Below, piece by piece: positions 10,519 through 22,512 of a stretch of 64,000 nt of DNA; positions within the stretch are counted from its first letter, which is position 1, and each line of letters starts with the position of its first letter. The position numbers and the translations under genes are program-made. The stretch is from Anaeramoeba flamelloides (lineage: Eukaryota > Metamonada > Anaeramoebidae): positions 439,001-503,000 of the forward strand of contig JANTQA010000016.1 in assembly GCA_027625915.1 (NCBI GenBank), written 5' to 3'. The notes beneath the pieces are model-generated. The model made no database searches, was not told the origin of the DNA, and saw only the letters and a program-made list of their open reading frames with translations.

Positions 10519-13500
10519 TTAATTTAAAAAAATTTTATCATACATTTTCTCTAATAAATTAATTTGATAATTTTTTAAAGAGGTAACCTTTTTTGTTATA
10601 TCTAAAATCAACCAATTAAAAAAATATCTATTTTTAACATTTTCCTCATCAACACCTCTTATTATTTTTATGGTCATTGCTGTAGAACTATTTTGTTGTA
10701 ATAATTGTATAAATTTTCTTACAGAAACATTATATTTGGTCTTTAATTTTGGTATAAACAATTCATTTTTTTTTGAATTAATTTTCAAAAAAATATTTTT
10801 TTCGATCCCAAATAAATCTTTTATTAATTGTTCATTTACCCTTGAAAAAACATAAAGTGTAATTCCTAAACCGTTTACAAGGAGATACATCCCGGTTGTT
10901 ACAAGACTTGTTATTGATAAATCCAATAATTCTGGAGAAGAATCAAAATTTGGCTGGTGTATTTGATATAAAGAGGGGCAAAACAATAATGTAGTTTCCT
11001 GTATTGGTTTTGGGAAATATTTATCATACAATAAGAACCTCACATCGATAGAAACATTGGATTCTTTTAAAAATAGGAAATTTTTTAAAAAAGAAACAAT
11101 AAACATGGGGAATAATGCTAGGGATTTTGAAAAGGGATTTATAATTTCATCGCTTGTTGAAAGGCATTTTTTAAGTTTTTTTCTTCCCTTGTTTGTTTGA
11201 AAATAATTGAACAGTAGCTCTTGACTTGATTTCAAAAACTCTTGCCTTGCTACTATTAAAGGTCTTTGTGTCGCCACCTCTATTCCCCTTTTTAAATAAT
11301 AATTCATTAAAACCTCAACATCAATATAAGTAAAAATATTTTCAATAATATCCGTTGTAGGTATTGCTTTTGTCAAAACCCTAACTCTTCTTTTTTGGTT
11401 AATTGTCGAATATCTGTTTAAGAAAGAAAGAAATAAATAAAAATATTATAGAATTAAAAAAAATTAATTATTAATAAATATATAAATAAAAGTTATATCA
11501 AGACCCATTAGGATTTTGGGTAGTATAATCACAAAAAGCGTGACACATAACAGGAATTATAAAATTAATTTTTTTAAAAGCATTGATTTGATTAGAGTCA
11601 TGTTAAAAACGTGAAAACTAAAATAGTTGAATAATTCGTAGCAAACCATTTAAAATTATTTCACAGTTAATGGCGCTAGATACCCTAAGAAAACCAACAA
11701 CACTCTGTGATAGCATATCAATATTTACTGTGTATTTTTTATAGCATATATATATATATATATATAAGGTATTTCCAAAAAAGTTGGGCATTATTTTTTA
11801 CATTTCATAAATAATTATCTTGGTGTTTGGAGGTATTCTTTAATTGACAATATCAGATTAAGTTTAATATTAATACCGATTGAATCAATTACAATAGTAT
11901 TTATTTTAAATTTTTGTAATTAGTTCATTGAAATATTTCCAAAAAAGGAAAAAAAAAAATAGCACTTTTTTTGGTAAAAACAATGTATGACCAATTTTAA
12001 TGAAAAACTGGAAATATGGATAGGGTAGAAATGATTTTTTAAAACAATCAAATGTAGTTATATGTTTTAAACTCTATTTGAACATTTATTGAGACTAGAA
12101 AAGTTACAAAAACGATTTTTTCGATCAACAAGAAAATAATAAACACCAATTTTAACACTTAAAAAATATCAAATAAAATCGAGATCAGAAAATTTAATAT
12201 CTTTTTTTATCTAATACAATACTAAGAAACAAATCGAATTATTATCAAGAATCGGTCAATGATAGTTAATGATTTTGGATATTTAAACACTTTTTTGAAA
12301 ATTGATTTTAATAAATATATTTTAAAATAAATTTGCCCCACTTTCTTGTAAATAGCTTATATATATATATATTAATAGATATTGGAAGAGAAAACAAATA
12401 AATTACAAATTTAAAAATTGAAAACATTTATTTTCATTTTTTCATTTTTTGTTTCTATTTTTCTTTACCTTTTCCATTTTCTTTTCCTCTTTATTTAAAC
12501 ATTTTTCTGACTTTTTTGGTTTCCTTTTTTGATTATGTTTGAATAAGAAAAAATTAAAAGATTTGTATTATTCAGTTAAAAAATGGTTATTTATACCAAA
12601 TTTAAAAAGGCTGTGGATCTATTAATGATATTTTATTTTTTCTCAATAAACTAAAATTCAAATTTTTGACACAGCTAAAACAGTTAAAAGAATAAAAATT
12701 TTACAATTTCCTGAAATTTGTAAATCATTTTGATTTTTGAAATATTTGTAAACCATTTTTTCATTATTTTGTTGTTTTTTATTTTCATTTCCTTTTTCCG
12801 ATTACATAAATTGTTGAGTTAGATCGATGAAAAATTTTTCGAATGATTGATATTAAGTTAATTATAGTTGAGTTCTTTTGAATTGAAATACTTAATTAAA
12901 ACTAGTTGATGTGTATAACTCATTTTTGGATCAAGAATTTATAATAGAATTGCCACAAATTTACCAATACATTTTTTTAAATATGTATATATTTATGCTA
13001 ATGAAAAATTATCAAATGCACTCAAAATACAACTTCTCAAAGCAGTCATACTTCCCCAAGTTCTATATTGTTTAGACATATTTAATCTAACCAAGACAGA
13101 TATTAAAGATATAGATACTTGGATCAACAAAAAATTAAAAAACACGATAAAAATTCAAGTGAGCACCCCTATGGATATTCTCAAATGGAAAACCAGGTTA
13201 GAAACCACTCAACATATGATCCTAAAAAGGAAAGCTAATTTCATAAAGAAACTAAAACACATAAATCTGGACCACCAAGCTAAATACCTAACGTTGATGA
13301 AATTGAAGGTATTGATTGGGAAAACATGGTGAAAATTGAAATATTGAAAAAACCCCATCAAGTACACATAAAATAAATACAAGACAAATTCAATTCATCC
13401 AAAGAAGATGAGAATTGGAAAGTAAAGAAATATCGAAAGATTAGCCAGTTTCCCAGAAAAATTCAAAGAAAAACAGCCCTATTGAAACGGGAAATCATCA

Positions 13501-16500
13501 AATACATTATTCAAACTCAGATAATTTTGTAATGGGTTGAATATATACACATACAGATGAAAAAGGGAATAAATTCCAAATTATGCCCATGCTTTAACAA
13601 AAAAATTGATGACCTTAACCACTTTATTTGGCACTATGAAAAAAATGAGAGAACCAGAAAACACTGGAAAAAATAAAACAGAAAAATCAAAAATTTTAAC
13701 CATAACAGAATATTCAAAAAAGACACAGATGAATTATTGAGGAAAATGACCATAGAAGAAATCTATGACATCACCATAGAATATCTTTTGACCAACATGA
13801 CTCAACACGCACTTAGGAAAAAGGAGCACAAGACAAAATTAAAATTATCAGTAAATCCATTCAAATCAGAAAACTTCAGGTTTCTCACAACAATTATTTT
13901 AAACCCCTCTTTTTTTTTTTCCCACTCTTCACACCTTACTCTTTATTCTTTCCTCTCTTTCATTTTCCCCCACTTCTTCATTTTTTATTCTTTCTTTTCT
14001 TTTCTTTTTTTTTTTTTAGAATACTAAATCAAGATTGAAATACTTCTGATGACTTTATCTATTGAAATACTCTTTGAATTAGAAGTCTCAAATTTAGCCA
14101 CTTCAAAATTCTCTCTTTTATAGATTAGATGAGATTACATCTAACCCTTAACAATAAACCAATATACTTTTTTGTTCGCCTCTCCAAAAATTTAATCTTC
14201 ATTTTATCTTAGAAAACTAAATTGAGTTTAAAATTCTTCTAATGACTGTTTCTAAGCCGAGACACTCTTTGAATTAGAAAACACAAATCAAGTCACTTTG
14301 AAATTCACTCTTTATCAGATTAATTTTTTGAAAAATTTAACCTTTAACAATAAATCCTCACTCCAAAATTTTTCACACTACCATTTTTTTATTTTGATTG
14401 ATAACTGTTTATTTTTTGTTTTGTGGATATTGTAAATTATAAATTATTGACAAAATTTTAATTAGTTAGTAGCTTTAATTGAGTATTTACCATGGTATTT
14501 ATCTCATAGGATTTTTTTGTTATACAAAAATTCTGAATTGTAGTTTACAATGACCATTTTCACGAGAAGATGTCGATTTTAGATTGCAAACATTATTGTA
14601 AAATCATTCATTTAATCCACATTTTAACACAGATTGTCGTATTTAAAGCAAAAAATAATAAAATAGAAAAAAAAATAAAGAAATAAATTTGAAAGAAAAG
14701 TACATTTTTATAAATTTTAAAAATGGGAATTTCATTTTTTTATTTGAAAATTTTATGGAATATTTCAGAAAAATTTAAAACAAAAAGAAAAAAATAAAAT
14801 TGTGTTTGTAGGACAACAGAATTTCCACAAAAAGTTCGTTTAAATATGATAAAAAAATATTTAACATTGAAACAAAAAATCTATTATTTTGTATATATTT
14901 CCTTCATGTATTTAGTAAATTTCATTTGTTGAATTTTTTTTTTTTTTTTGAATTGCAAAACCTTTATTAAGCCCAAGATGTATTCTCTTGAATTTTAGTT
15001 CCTGAACTCTTTGGCTGAAATTTCCAACAACAACAATAATGTAAATTGAAATCTTTCATTTGTTTTTTCGAATTGGCCATATTAAAATTAAAAAAAAAAT
15101 TGACAGTTAGAAAAAATACTTTGAAAAAGAGATAATTTTGTCCTTATTAAATACAATACTATTAGATTATTGGGCGTGTTGTTGATAAAAATTTTTGGGA
15201 AAATACTACCAATTTACAATTTGACACCTTCTCGCAAAATTGGTCAATATAAAAAATCCGTAATGTTACCTTCTAGAATTTTTTTTCAATTTTTATTAAT
15301 TTTTTTTTTTATTTTTTCTCGGTCTTAAGTAACCCAATAATTTGTATCATTAAATTGATTATTAATAAAAAAAAAAAAACTTTATATTATAAATCCTTCT
15401 AGTTAAACTTTGTTAAATAATAAATTACGATTTTTTTTTTTTAATAAAGGGTGAACAAAAATTTTTGATTTGGAGTTTACAAAACACTTTTATGGAAAAA
15501 ACCCATCAAGTTTATTTTCAACAAATCAGTGTGTTTTTAGGATACAATGAAGAGAATACTTGGGAATGATCGTGGTTTAAAATGACCATTCTAGGTAAAA
15601 GGAATCAATTTTAAATTTAACTCAATTTGCTCAAAAAACCATAAAATTTTTGATGAACAAAGAACGTTTTAACGAAAAATCCAAAATTTAGAAATATTTA
15701 CTATTTCTTTCCAAATACAATTTATTAAATGATTCCTACTACCAAATAAACCATTTTCCAGTCAAAGAGGCCCAGTTGTGGTGAGTAAATTACATTTCCT
15801 TAAAAGGGTTTGAATTGATATTGGAAGAGAAAATTTATTTTGGAAATTTCAAAATTGAAATCATTTTTTCACATTTTTTCTCATTTTCTTTTTTTTTTTT
15901 CGATTTTTTTTTGAAATTAATTCAGTTGCAAAATTTTTTTTTTATTGCAAGATCAATACTCACTTTATAAAAACTTGTTATTCTAAGGTTATTGAAACAG
16001 ATAAAATGATTGTAGAAAAACCATCTTGATTTATTTCTATTGGAATTTTATTTAATCTTCAATTGAAGATCAAAATGAGACTTGTTATTTTTCTCAATGA
16101 GAAACCTAAGAATTTTGGTTTTTCATTTTTTACGAAAATATATTGGTTTCTTAGTTTTGCTTCATATGAAAATCAACTATTCTTTGATGTGTATTATTCT
16201 ACTTAGTTCTTATTTGTTCTTAAAAGGTCAATTATAAAAAATAATTGATATTTGGGAAAAAATGTTTTTTTTTGATTCCCTTTGACAAAAACAAAGTTTA
16301 GATTGAATTTCAATAATCCTTGAACCACAAAATTCAGATAGTAAGCAATTGATTTTGAAAATTATTATATATTATTTTGGGGTAAATAATGATCATTTTA
16401 GTAATTTGGATCTGAATGTATTGCAATGTTCGTAAATCAATGGAAAAACTTTAAAATTTTACATTTTCAAATTTACAAAAAAATTTACATTATTCCAAAC

Positions 16501-18539
16501 TCAAATTTTAATTTTGAATGTAAAAATGTTATGTATTTTTCATAAAAGTATCGTAATTTTGCAAGAGAAGATTTCATTTTCTTTTATTACCACGGTTCCA
16601 CCGATTAGAAGTGAGCCAAAAAAACAAATATAGAAACAAAAAATAAAAAAAAATCCATACACTAGACCAATTTGTAAAAAAAGATAATTTGGAAGAATCA
16701 AATTTGGCTGAAATATGAATTCACAAGTAATGGTATCATCAGAATAAATTGTTGGGAAAGATAATAATTGATTTTCATTTCTATGGAAATTGCCATAATA
16801 TTTTTTTATAATGATCCCTTTTGTTACTCTAATTCTTGCAACTGCTTCCCAGGTACTGAAAGAATTTAAAACAAAAAGCAAATTCTTTTTAAAGGCTTGA
16901 CCAGAATATTTTTTTGAATTTTTATAATCTTCATATAGAAAGATTTTACCACTTGTCTTTTTAGACAGTGTCCCTAAAGAAGCGATTCCGAGGTGGTCAT
17001 TAGGAAATAAAAACAAATTAATTGAAATATGAAGCTGGTTGCATTCATAAGAAAAAAGATCAAAAAAAGAATCACTTTCCTTTTGATCTAAATTTTGTTC
17101 AATCTCATTACTCAATGATACTTTTGTTTTCTTTTTCTTTTTCTGTTTTTGCTTCTGCTTCTTTTCTTTTTGATCATTGTTTTTTTTCATACTCACATTC
17201 CCTAAATCGGGTAAAGTTGTTTGCATAAGAATAATCTTGCCACCAGTTTTGGAAAGCAATAATTGGGCTATTTTTAGCCCGGCGATTGTTGCAGAATGCC
17301 TTTCGCTATTGGTCTCCAATTTAAACATATCTGGCAAGCTTTTAAGAAAGTTTATAATTAATTTTGTGTTTGACAAGAGATCAACTATGAGATTGTTTGG
17401 GGTTGGACAAAAAAGATCATTGAGATCAGAAAGCGTGACTAAGTGTGCTTTTTTCGCATTTTTTCTTATTTTGACAAGATGGACTGCTTGATCAACAAGA
17501 ATAAAACAAACCCTGAGAGATTTTTTGCATTTGGAATTTTTTTCTCTTTTAATTTTCAGAATCCAAGAGATTAACTGTTGGCAGAATGCACTGATCCAAC
17601 CATTTTCAATAGCGGCCCTTGTTACATCAATAAGAAATAAATAGCACGGTGGTGGTGACGGCCGTTCCTTATATTGCTTATTTGCTTCAAATTCGTAAAT
17701 TGGTTCATGCAACTCAGATTTATTCAAATGGTCCTCCCTCTTTCCTTCATTATTGAGCCGGCAATAAAAATGCGATGGCGTGCTATTCCGACGAATACAC
17801 AACGGACACAAATAGGTTTGCCCATGATCCGAAAACCTGCTATAAGCATTCATATATCCTCCACAATGATCACATCTTACAATTCCCTTTTTTTTTTTTT
17901 TAATAATAGGGACGCTTTTTAGATTTGTGTTTTGTGACTTTTCTGCAAAGGGACAAATGACACAATTTAATGGAAGCCCTAATTCGTAATAACTTGACAA
18001 GTTGTTTGGAAAAACTAGGGAACTTGTTGTGATATATTCTCTTGGTATGGGATCAATATTACTTTCTTTTTTTTTTTTGTTTTTTTTTTTTTTTTTTAAT
18101 TTTTTGGGTTGTTGTTTTATTTAAAATTAGGTTTATAACTGTCACTTGTTTAGACTAAGGATTGAAAATTGAAAATAGATAAGATTTTGATCAAGTTCTT
18201 CTCAGTAAAGTAGAGTTCTTTTTTTTTTTTTAACATGAACAAAAACAATCAAGATTCAATTTTTGATGTTTTTTCACTTTTGAAAGTAAAAAATAGTATT
18301 TTTCATTTGGTAAATTTTGAAACACAAGTTAGTAATTGTTTCTTTTTCAGTTAACCATTTTGAAATTTGGGTTTGTGAAAAATTGAGTAAATTAATAAGA
18401 CTTGTTTAAAAATTGTTTTTTTGTTTTTGAGAAAAAGTTAATTGTCAAAAAAGTAAAACAAACTTTGAAATTGTAGTCTTGATTTAAAACTTCGAGATAA
18501 TTTTCGGTTTGGAATTCCATAGTTTGGTTCAGAATACAT
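10519..18539 (-). CDS. SEC24: SEC24 family COPII cargo-binding coat subunit, three exons
   Basis: SEC24 pairs with SEC23 in the inner COPII coat and selects cargo leaving the ER. Exon 2 (18065-16661) encodes the motif before the zinc finger (YYELGLPLNCVICPF), a C-x2-C..C-x2-C zinc finger (RCDHCGGY, YLCPLC), the von Willebrand-like trunk (PPCYLFLIDVTRAAIENGW) and the first half of the beta-sandwich. A lysine-rich loop interrupts the trunk before FSYECNQLHISINLFLFP. Exon 3 (11413-10519) encodes the rest of the beta-sandwich (YSTINQKRRVRVLT), the helical domain and the gelsolin-like domain (MYLLVNGLGITLYVF, LIKDLFGIE). The 5247 bp intron (16660-11414, GTATGG..AAACAG) joins in phase 2 and restores LVYSTIN. 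Exon 1 (18539-18464, MYSEPNYGIP) is tentative. It joins in phase 1 to an A-rich acceptor at 18066, giving 791 residues in total. The long proline-rich N-terminus of many SEC24s is absent or not found. No frame break was seen. Confidence 0.93.
11765..12360. mobile_element. Mariner-like MITE family C, copy 1
   Basis: The left end is TAAGGTATTTCCAAAAAAGT followed by TGGGCA. The right end, read inverted, is TAAGCTATTTACAAGAAAGT followed by GGGGCA. It is flanked by TA repeats. The interior matches 27577-28159 in reverse, including CGAGATCAGAAA and ATCAAATAAAAT, and part of 31220-31640. No transposase frame remains. The class is inferred from the ends and the TA target. Confidence 0.8.
12979..14158 (+). 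mobile_element. 5'-truncated LINE inserted in E repeat
   Basis: The translation of the first 300 bases is the region after the reverse transcriptase of LINE proteins (QLLKAVILPQVLYCLDIFNL, then DIDTWINKKLKN). The region near 13590 gives LCPCFNKKIDDLNHFIWHYE, which corresponds to the C-terminal C-x2-C..H..C motif, and 13737-13880 gives the tail (EEIYDITIEYLL). Several stops and frameshifts interrupt it. A pyrimidine-rich 3' tail ends in CCCTTAACAATAAACC without poly(A). Flanks CCAATACATTTTTTT (12964-12978) and CCAATATACTTTTTT (14159-14173) look like a diverged target duplication. Confidence 0.8.
14194..14360 (+). mobile_element. LINE 3'-tail fragment (167 bp)
   Basis: A second copy of the tail seen at 13990-14158: the words TTAGAA.ACTAAAT, CTTCT.ATGACT, CTCTTTGAATTAGAA and CCTTTAACAATAAA occur in the same order. 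It is bounded by CTCCAAAAATTT at 14182-14193 and CTCCAAAATTTTT at 14361-14373, a probable target duplication. A third copy of the tail is at about 26700-26890. Confidence 0.75.
15740..16330 (+). repeat. Dispersed repeat family A, copy 2
   Basis: Partner of 1990-2540 on the same strand. It lies inside the SEC24 intron, about 330 bp from the donor end. Confidence 0.65.
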
Positions 18540-21500
18540 ATCGTCCTCAAGAAAATTTGACAAAAAAAATTTTTTCAATACAGAAAATATTTTGAAAAAA
18601 ATGAATTTGATTATATTTATTTTAATTTTCGATCCTATTTTGAAGTATAATAAAATCAATAACTCTGATGTTGATCTTCTTGTTTAGTATTAAAAGAATT
18701 AAAATAATGTATATGTATTAGGTATTGATTAAATATTGGTTTCAGATAGAATTGTTATTTTCAATATATAATAATGTTCGGGTATTATGAAAATCAGAAA
18801 TACTTCACTATGATAAATTAGATTAATAATTGACCCATTTCAACAGTCTTTTTTCCAATTAAAGACTACAAACACCCAAAATTTACCAAGAAATCTATAA
18901 TCAAGAGAAAATCCTTTTTCTGTTTAATACTTACATTTTCAAAATTTTATACCTAATAGAGTCCTTCCAAACCGAGACTTTAAATCAATAGTCGATACAA
19001 AAAATTCATTTTTTGATTCACATATAACTTTCTATTATAGGACTTTGGATTTTTTAAAAAACACCCTTATTCTTGATAACTTTGAAAAAATAAGAATAAA
19101 GTTTATTTTATTCAAAATCTTCTTATTAATTTTTTTCTTTTCTTAAAAACTGTTCAATCAAAGTTTTAAGAAAGCCAAAAAAAATAAATGGAAAATTTTC
19201 TAATAAAGTTAGAAGTATTAATTTTTAATTTTGAAGATACTAACTCCATTAGATTTAATTTAATTAAAGAAAAAAAAATATGTAAATTTTAAAGATTTTA
19301 CAGTTTTTACAACAACTCAAACAACATTTTGAAAACTGCGGATTCAAAAATAAAAGCACTGTTTCTTCTTTAGAGAATAATCACCCAAAAAATTATCCAA
19401 ATAAACAAACAATTTACAAAAAATAAATTTGGAATTGATTATTTAAGTTCTATTAATCAAAAAATAAATTTAAAAAATTAAGTAAAAATTTTGAGACAAT
19501 TTTTTTTCATAAAAAAAAAACCCAATTTTCATAAAAAATTGGTAAAAAATGAAATAATTTCAAAAAAATTCATTTTATAATTTTTCATATTATAAAGGAT
19601 TTTACCTTGAAAATTGAGGCAATATGATGCTATTGAAAGCAAATAAATTTTAAATCAAAAAAATCCTCGTTAAACTAAATGAATTTACTGTTCAGGAATA
19701 AAAAATATCTAATTACCTTTTCAAAATTAGTGATTCATTTTTTTTTTTAGGTTTTTTTTTTTTGTATAAAATATCCTGTTTTTATATGTTTAAAATAATT
19801 GAAAAGTGAATTATTAAAAAGATTTAAGAATAACTTATTATTGTATACTAAAAAATATTTTTAATTTACAATTTGAAATTTATCAACAACTATTTTAGAA
19901 ATAATTTTTAATTAAAATAGTAAAATGATATATTTTAATTGGTTATCTAGCAACCAATCTCTGAGTCCTAGAACACCAATTATTACAGAAGATTGTATAG
20001 GTTTTTTTTTTTAAAATTAAAATATTGTCCAATCATTTTGAACTGTTTTGTAAATAATAATAACTTTTTGCGGAAAAATATAATCAGACTATATTGTAAT
20101 TTGTTAAAGGGGTTTATGATCATTTATTTCATAATTATCCTTGAGAAAATAATAACAACAACAACAACAACAACAACAATAATAATATATATAATAAAAC
20201 AAATATTTTTTAAAAAATATTGATTATTTTAAATATATTATGAACTTTTCACTGTTTTTTATATCAGAAAAAAGACTATTTCCATTCTCTTTATTACCAT
20301 AATATAAATGGAAGTTTTTTCTATAATTATTTAAAGTCTGTAAATGTTTTGAATTAAAATTCCCACATAAGAAACCTCTAGATGGAGTAGCCACAGTAAA
20401 GGAAAAATTTTCACTTTTTTTGCAATTTTGAAGAGGATCAGAAAATAATATTTTTTACTTTTGATATATCTCATTGATTTTTATTATTTAAAGCACTTCC
20501 TCCATAAGATTTTTTTATTTTTTTTCTAATCTCAAAGAAATTTCCCCAATCGAATGTTGAATTGAATTACTTAAAATAGTGGTTCGAAAGTTGGATGACT
20601 TATCTTTATCCTTATCTCAACTTTGTATTGTGGCATTTAATTTTTTCATTTTTTATTTTTTCATCATTTTTGAATTTTTTTAATAACAAAAAAGAGCAAT
20701 CAGAAAGATTTTTTTATCAGTGACATTTGGTATAAATGGATTTAATAAAGAACAACAACATTAAAATTGATAGAATCACAAAAGAAAATACCAAGAGGAC
20801 TTAAATAGTTCAAAGTATTCCAAAAAAATAAGAATTATCCTAAAATAAATCTCTTTAGGATTTTCAACACTTGGATTTGGTGGAATTCCTTAAGTGAATT
20901 TAAATTTATTTTATCAAATTTTAAACTATAAAAAAAAGCTATAAGTTTTATTCTAAATATCCAAAATTATATTTTACCCAAAAAAAATAAGTTTATTATA
21001 TAAAAAAATAAAAAACAAATCAATTTTATTAATTCTTTTCTCTTATTTATAGTTTAACATTACTAAAAAAAAAATATAAAATAATTTTAAAAAATTTTTT
21101 AGAGAATCTAAAATCACGCCCCACTAAGATAAAATACTCTTTTCTCATCTATATCAATTTTTTATCATGTCTTATGGTGTATCTACTCTTTTAAAGATGA
21201 TTTTCTTTATCTTTTTAAAGCAATATATTTTTTATAATAGTTAATAGATAAAAAATTTGAAAATAATACAATATAACTTATCTCTTTTTGATCCAAAGAG
21301 ACCCCGTCTAATTGAATAAATAGAATAAATTCAAAATATTTTATTCAATATAATTCAAAAAACATATTGTAAATTTTAGATAGAGATTTTTTTTATAATT
21401 TTGTTCAAATTTTTTATGTTTTTCTTTATTTTTCTTTTTTCAAAGGAGCTAATTTAAAAATATTTTTTTTTTGTAAATCCAAATTCAATTTAAAAAAAAA

Positions 21501-22512
21501 TTGAAACTTTGAAATGTCTTTTAAAATTCATACCTTTCTTTTTACAAATTCTTAATGTTAAAAAATTTTTTATAACAAGTAATTAAAAATTGTGAATGAA
21601 TATATAATCAAAGTAAAACAATTTTTTTTTTAACATCTTATTTTTTTTGAAAATTTATATATTTTATTTTTTTTTTTGATTGATGAAAGAAGTGTAAAAT
21701 TACACTCTAAGTTGCCCTTAGACTCGAATTTCATCAAAGGTAATTTAAGAATAAAATCGTAGATTTCAGAATCATTAATTAATGAAAATAAATTCATTCT
21801 CTCTTGATTTAAAATTAATTAATGAAAGATTTATTTCTTTTAATTTATTTTGAAATATTAATATATCTTTTTTATACGAACTTAAAATCCTTAAAAAATG
21901 ATCAATATATTATATATAATTTCCTTTCGTTCATATTTAAAACATAAAGGACAAAATAAATTTTAGTTTTTTATTTAATACATAGTGAATTCTATTTAAG
22001 GAGTTAATAAAATTTACATATTTTTATAATAGTCAAGCTTGATGAATAAAAAATTTAGAGTTTGTTTAGGCATTTCTTTTATGAGTTACCTTAAACTGAA
22101 TAATTGTTGTTAATTCATTCCTAATTAATATAATATGAGTCAATTTGATAAAAAAAATTGAAAATTTAAATTAAGACTGGATAAATATGATTTAAATTGG
22201 ATTCTTTTGTTCAAAATACATTAAAAACAATAAAAAAAAGTACAATTTTACCAAATAATTTCCTTCTAATTAAAGTTCTGTTTGATATGTACAAGAAATA
22301 TACAAAAAAGAAAAAAAAAAAAACAATGAAACAATGATAAATAAAAAAACCTTTTATTTCAATTTTGTTTAATATGATTAATAATAAACCAAACCAAGAA
22401 AGGAAAAAAAAAAAAAAAAAAAAAAAAAAGAAAAAGAAAACTTGGAAATGATAATAATAATAATGATAAGAAAATTCTAAACACAATATAAAATATCAGT
22501 GTATTATAATCA
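18540..22512. other. Intergenic DNA between SEC24 and VPS39
   Basis: A family B repeat piece is at 18840-19080 and an (AAC)n/(AAT)n microsatellite at about 20150-20185. Bases 19100-22500 otherwise show no coding frame. A long A run at 22407-22429 and nearby ORFs on either strand are low complexity. Confidence 0.6.

Larger units (their letters stand above)
12640..14550 (+). repeat. Dispersed repeat family E, copy b, twice interrupted
   Basis: The left part (12640-12978) and the right part (14361-14550), together with the short middle piece 14159-14193, rebuild the order seen in the intact copy at 4252-4777. The breaks fall at ..ACCAATACATTTTTTT and at CTCCAAAAATTT, where LINE-derived sequences are inserted. 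Confidence 0.75.
11414..16660 (-). other. SEC24 large intron (5.2 kb)
   Basis: The donor GTATGG and acceptor TTCTTTCTTAAACAG give a perfect in-frame join between conserved SEC24 segments. The intron carries a mariner-like MITE (11765-12360), an E repeat broken by two LINE-derived insertions (12640-14550) and an A repeat (15740-16330). Bases 14550-15740 show nothing recognisable. Confidence 0.9.

Noticed and set aside
13737-14027. Independent 96-residue protein
   Set aside because: Its first half is the C-terminal tail of the truncated LINE and its second half is the translated pyrimidine tract.
16540-16660. C-terminal hydrophobic extension of SEC24 exon 2
   Set aside because: The open frame runs past the donor at 16660 into intron sequence. 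Joining to 11413 restores the conserved beta-sandwich, so the extension is intronic.
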